A stretch of 14,306 bases of DNA from Oscillospiraceae bacterium (lineage in GTDB: Bacteria; Bacillota; Clostridia; Oscillospirales; Ruminococcaceae). Below, piece by piece: positions 12,287-14,306 of this stretch (its first letter is position 1; every line of letters starts with the position of its first letter). The notes below the pieces were generated by a model, which was given only the letters and a program-made list of their open reading frames with translations, was not told the origin of the DNA and made no database searches. The translations under genes and the position numbers were made by a program. Where the stretch lies: contig WRIP01000019.1 of NCBI GenBank assembly GCA_009782665.1, positions 1 through 14,306 on the forward strand. Reading direction: 5' to 3'.

Positions 12287-14068
12287 TTAGTTGCGAACGC
12301 TAAGTAAAAAGCCATATCGCCCATCTTCATCATCCATTGTAAACTCAATCACATTGGCTTTGTTGTAATCAATCTCAGGAATATCGTTCTCCAACAGAAT
12401 AACTTGTCCATATTGTTGATTGCTCAATAAATATCGGAACAATGACGCTTTCATGCTGTCCGTTGCTTTTTCGCCATCTCGTTCTTTGAGTGACAGTATG
12501 GGAGAGTCGATTACCAATAATCCGGGCGTGTACTTTCCGTGATTGGCAAGATAACGCATGAATGAAAATGCCAGCACGGTATTCAAAAATGCCCTAAACC
12601 CCGAACCTTCTGTTTCTTTCTTCCGACCGTTTGTAACTACGTCAAAACTGTCTATAGAGAAACGTGCGGTGAGGAATCTTTCAAATTTGCTATTCTCAAG
12701 CATTTCTGAAAGATAGTTGCTCATCGTTTCAATAAACTCGCTGCTGAAATGCTCTTTTGGCTTAAACCGCAACTCAGACTCATCATCTTGCTCTATTACA
12801 CCTAAATCATTATTCATTCCTACGGATAAGGCTTTGATAACATCCATTTCATGCCTCATTTGAACAACGACACGATAATCGTTAAGCCTCTCTTTAAGTT
12901 CTTCTGCTTGCGGTTCTAATTTGTTGCGAATGACTGCCAACACATCCTCATTTTCGGCTTTCAGCTCACCAAGCCTACCTTCAAGCTGTACTTTATCGTC
13001 AGCAACGTCATCAATAACTTCCCGGAGGTCTAACAGTTTTGCGTTTATTATCTTGATTTCTCCCTTGGTATCATGCTGGTGCGTTTCCCCTTCATCGGTT
13101 AGCTCGCTGTCACAAACTGGACACCGTGTAACAGTAGGACTGCTTTGCAGGAGCATCCCGCCATCGTCGATAAACTGCAATCGCCTTATATCTGACTGAT
13201 ACTGGCTATCGAGCGCCATATATCTGTCATGTAAAAAGCGTCCTTCCTCAAGTTTTGCGCTTATATCATAAATTTGTTCAAGCAATCTGCGACTCCGATT
13301 TGTAGCGATGATAATTTCGTTTTCGGTTTCTGTTATGCGGTCAATTACTTTTTGCATTTCGGATTCTATGTTAATGCCCTCTAAGGGTATCATTGAGTCT
13401 GCGATTCTTCCATGCTGCTCAGATAATTCCTGTAGTTTTTCATTTATGTAATCACTTTTTGCCTTTTTTCTCGCTTTCTTTATTTCAGGCGTATCCTGTG
13501 TTGAAAACTCGCTATAGTCCTTGCTACTCATTAGGAAAAGCAACGCCGTTAGTGAGGATGTTCTTTCGTAATACCCTGCCTTTGCAAGAATAGACTCCCT
13601 TTGTGAAACTGCATCATCGTTAATTAAGATAGTATGTATGAATGTCCGCCAAGTCAGCATTTGAGGGTGATAATATTGATTCTTGATGATTTTGTGTTCA
13701 TCTCTGATACCTATTAAAGACAACCAGAGGTCGCTCAGTCTTTGATTTCCTCGGCTTGTGTTGTATTTACCGCTCTCAACTTCGGGTGAATGGCTTATGA
13801 CGTTTACAGTGTTTTTTCCAATTTCCCGTTCAAGTCTTATTGAATCACCATCTTTGGTTACGACTTCCATAATGATTGTGTCATAGCCTGTTGATTCGTC
13901 AAAGGGTTTGGTACTGCTGCCAAACATATAATCAATGCAATAGAATATATAGCTCTTTCCAGTATTAGAAGGACCGCATACAATGTTCAGACCTTCTTCA
14001 AAGCATATGGAAGATTCAAGCACATTATCACCTTTGGCGATTATTTTTTTGATAACAAATCTATCCAT
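12287..14068 (-). CDS. Rad50/SMC-like ABC ATPase with central CxxC hook (ABC-3C ATPase component type)
   Basis: A 593-residue nucleoprotein-type ABC ATPase. The N-terminal half-domain has the Walker A GPSNTGKS (32-39). Polar helical segments predicted as coiled coil (about 192-295 and 335-415) flank CPVC (316-319), a zinc-hook-like apex. The C-terminal half has a degenerate signature EGSGFRAFLNT (487-497) and Walker B GLLVIDSP (516-523), in which the residue after the Walker B Asp is Ser rather than the usual Glu. This organisation matches short SMC/Rad50-like ATPases of ABC-three-component systems (DUF3732-like group). Two ATGs are possible; the second (14068) has GGAGG at 14074-14078 with a proper 5-base spacer, the first only 2. 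The gene start overlaps the end of the upstream small gene, and XRE follows closely. Confidence 0.85.
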   Translation of the reverse strand: MDRFVIKKIIAKGDNVLESSICFEEGLNIVCGPSNTGKSYIFYCIDYMFGSSTKPFDESTGYDTIIMEVVTKDGDSIRLEREIGKNTVNVISHSPEVESGKYNTSRGNQRLSDLWLSLIGIRDEHKIIKNQYYHPQMLTWRTFIHTILINDDAVSQRESILAKAGYYERTSSLTALLFLMSSKDYSEFSTQDTPEIKKARKKAKSDYINEKLQELSEQHGRIADSMIPLEGINIESEMQKVIDRITETENEIIIATNRSRRLLEQIYDISAKLEEGRFLHDRYMALDSQYQSDIRRLQFIDDGGMLLQSSPTVTRCPVCDSELTDEGETHQHDTKGEIKIINAKLLDLREVIDDVADDKVQLEGRLGELKAENEDVLAVIRNKLEPQAEELKERLNDYRVVVQMRHEMDVIKALSVGMNNDLGVIEQDDESELRFKPKEHFSSEFIETMSNYLSEMLENSKFERFLTARFSIDSFDVVTNGRKKETEGSGFRAFLNTVLAFSFMRYLANHGKYTPGLLVIDSPILSLKERDGEKATDSMKASLFRYLLSNQQYGQVILLENDIPEIDYNKANVIEFTMDDEDGRYGFLLSVRN

Positions 14069-14306
14069 CATATCCTCCGTGTAGGTCAGCCGTTGACCGG
14101 GACAGTATTTCCTTAATGATTTCCCGCTCGGATTTATCGCTTATATAAATCGAGGCGGCTTTTGCGGCTTCGGCATATTCGGCTGCATAATCACTTGTTA
14201 ATGACTCGCAGTATCCTTCCCCGACATCGTTTATATGGAAATAAAAGCCCTCGTCCTTCTGGTAAATATCGACCATTTCCCTTTGGATTAGGAGAGTTAT
14301 TGCTTT
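14061..14306 (-). CDS. ABC-3C middle-component-like protein (3' part; 5' end off the window)
   Basis: The frame is open from the right edge to the stop at 14061, giving 81 visible residues. It begins KAITLLIQREMVDIY, so the Met at 14276 is probably internal rather than the start. The pattern is a winged-helix-like segment (a helix with A-I-T-L-L, then a turn QKDEGFYFHINDVGE with a beta hairpin), followed by SLTSDYAAEYAEAAKAASIY and a charged C-terminal helix. This recalls the small middle components that bridge the SMC-like ATPase and the effector in ABC-three-component systems. The assignment comes from the size, fold pattern and position: it overlaps the ATPase start by 8 bases. No catalytic motif is visible. 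The exact middle-component subtype cannot be fixed without the missing N-terminus. Confidence 0.65.
   Translation of the reverse strand, partial: KAITLLIQREMVDIYQKDEGFYFHINDVGEGYCESLTSDYAAEYAEAAKAASIYISDKSEREIIKEILSRSTADLHGGYDG

Noticed and set aside
1..14306. CRISPR arrays, tRNA genes, insertion sequences or attachment-site repeats
   Set aside because: No regularly spaced repeats, cloverleaf-like sequence, transposase frame or flanking direct repeats were seen on reading both strands.

Overview
The window looks like chromosomal DNA of a low-to-mid GC Bacillota (Clostridia-like) bacterium. The basis is strong AGGAGG-type ribosome binding sites, sigma-A-like promoters (for example TTGACA-17-TATAGT), short intrinsic terminators, a DUF4358-type lipoprotein and a set of genes typical of gut Clostridia. 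This placement is inference; no rRNA or other marker gene is present. No tRNA, rRNA, CRISPR array, IS element or phage gene was seen.

Layout. (1) 1-40, minus strand: the first 13 codons of a flavodoxin-like / NADPH-dependent FMN reductase-type protein running off the left edge, divergent from the rha operon. (2) 268-3774, plus strand: a compact L-rhamnose catabolic operon, rhaB-rhaA-rhaD, closed by an intrinsic terminator. Converging on it (minus strand, 3828-4379) are the rhamnose mutarotase rhaM and, upstream of it, a small zinc-ribbon membrane protein. Mutarotase, isomerase, kinase and aldolase together convert L-rhamnose to DHAP and L-lactaldehyde; no transporter, AraC-type regulator or lactaldehyde reductase is in the window. 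(3) 4380-4864: a long non-coding stretch with an orphan terminator-like hairpin. (4) 4865-6550, plus strand: a MarR regulator followed by an Ldh-family (malate/L-lactate-type) dehydrogenase with its own promoter and terminator. (5) 6643-9148, minus strand: a tight cluster (CPFC redox protein, RgpB-like family 2 glycosyltransferase, Fe-S/FMN old-yellow-enzyme-type oxidoreductase). (6) 9274-10619, minus strand: a membrane-anchored SGNH-fold protein that has lost its whole catalytic triad, coupled to a DUF4358 lipoprotein, driven by a near-consensus promoter with a perfect 17-bp inverted repeat. (7) 10702-14306, minus strand: a YcaQ/AlkX-like DNA glycosylase, an XRE regulator, a Rad50/SMC-like ABC ATPase with a CxxC hook, and the 3' part of a small protein resembling the middle component of ABC-three-component (ABC-3C) systems.

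The best candidate for an unusual system is region 7. The ATPase and middle component overlap and the XRE gene follows 18 bases later, an arrangement like proposed ABC-3C conflict (defence) systems. The variable effector would be expected just beyond the right edge. A DNA-repair-type glycosylase lies 37 bases downstream on the same strand and could belong to the same transcript. The second is the SGNH pseudo-enzyme plus lipoprotein pair in region 6.
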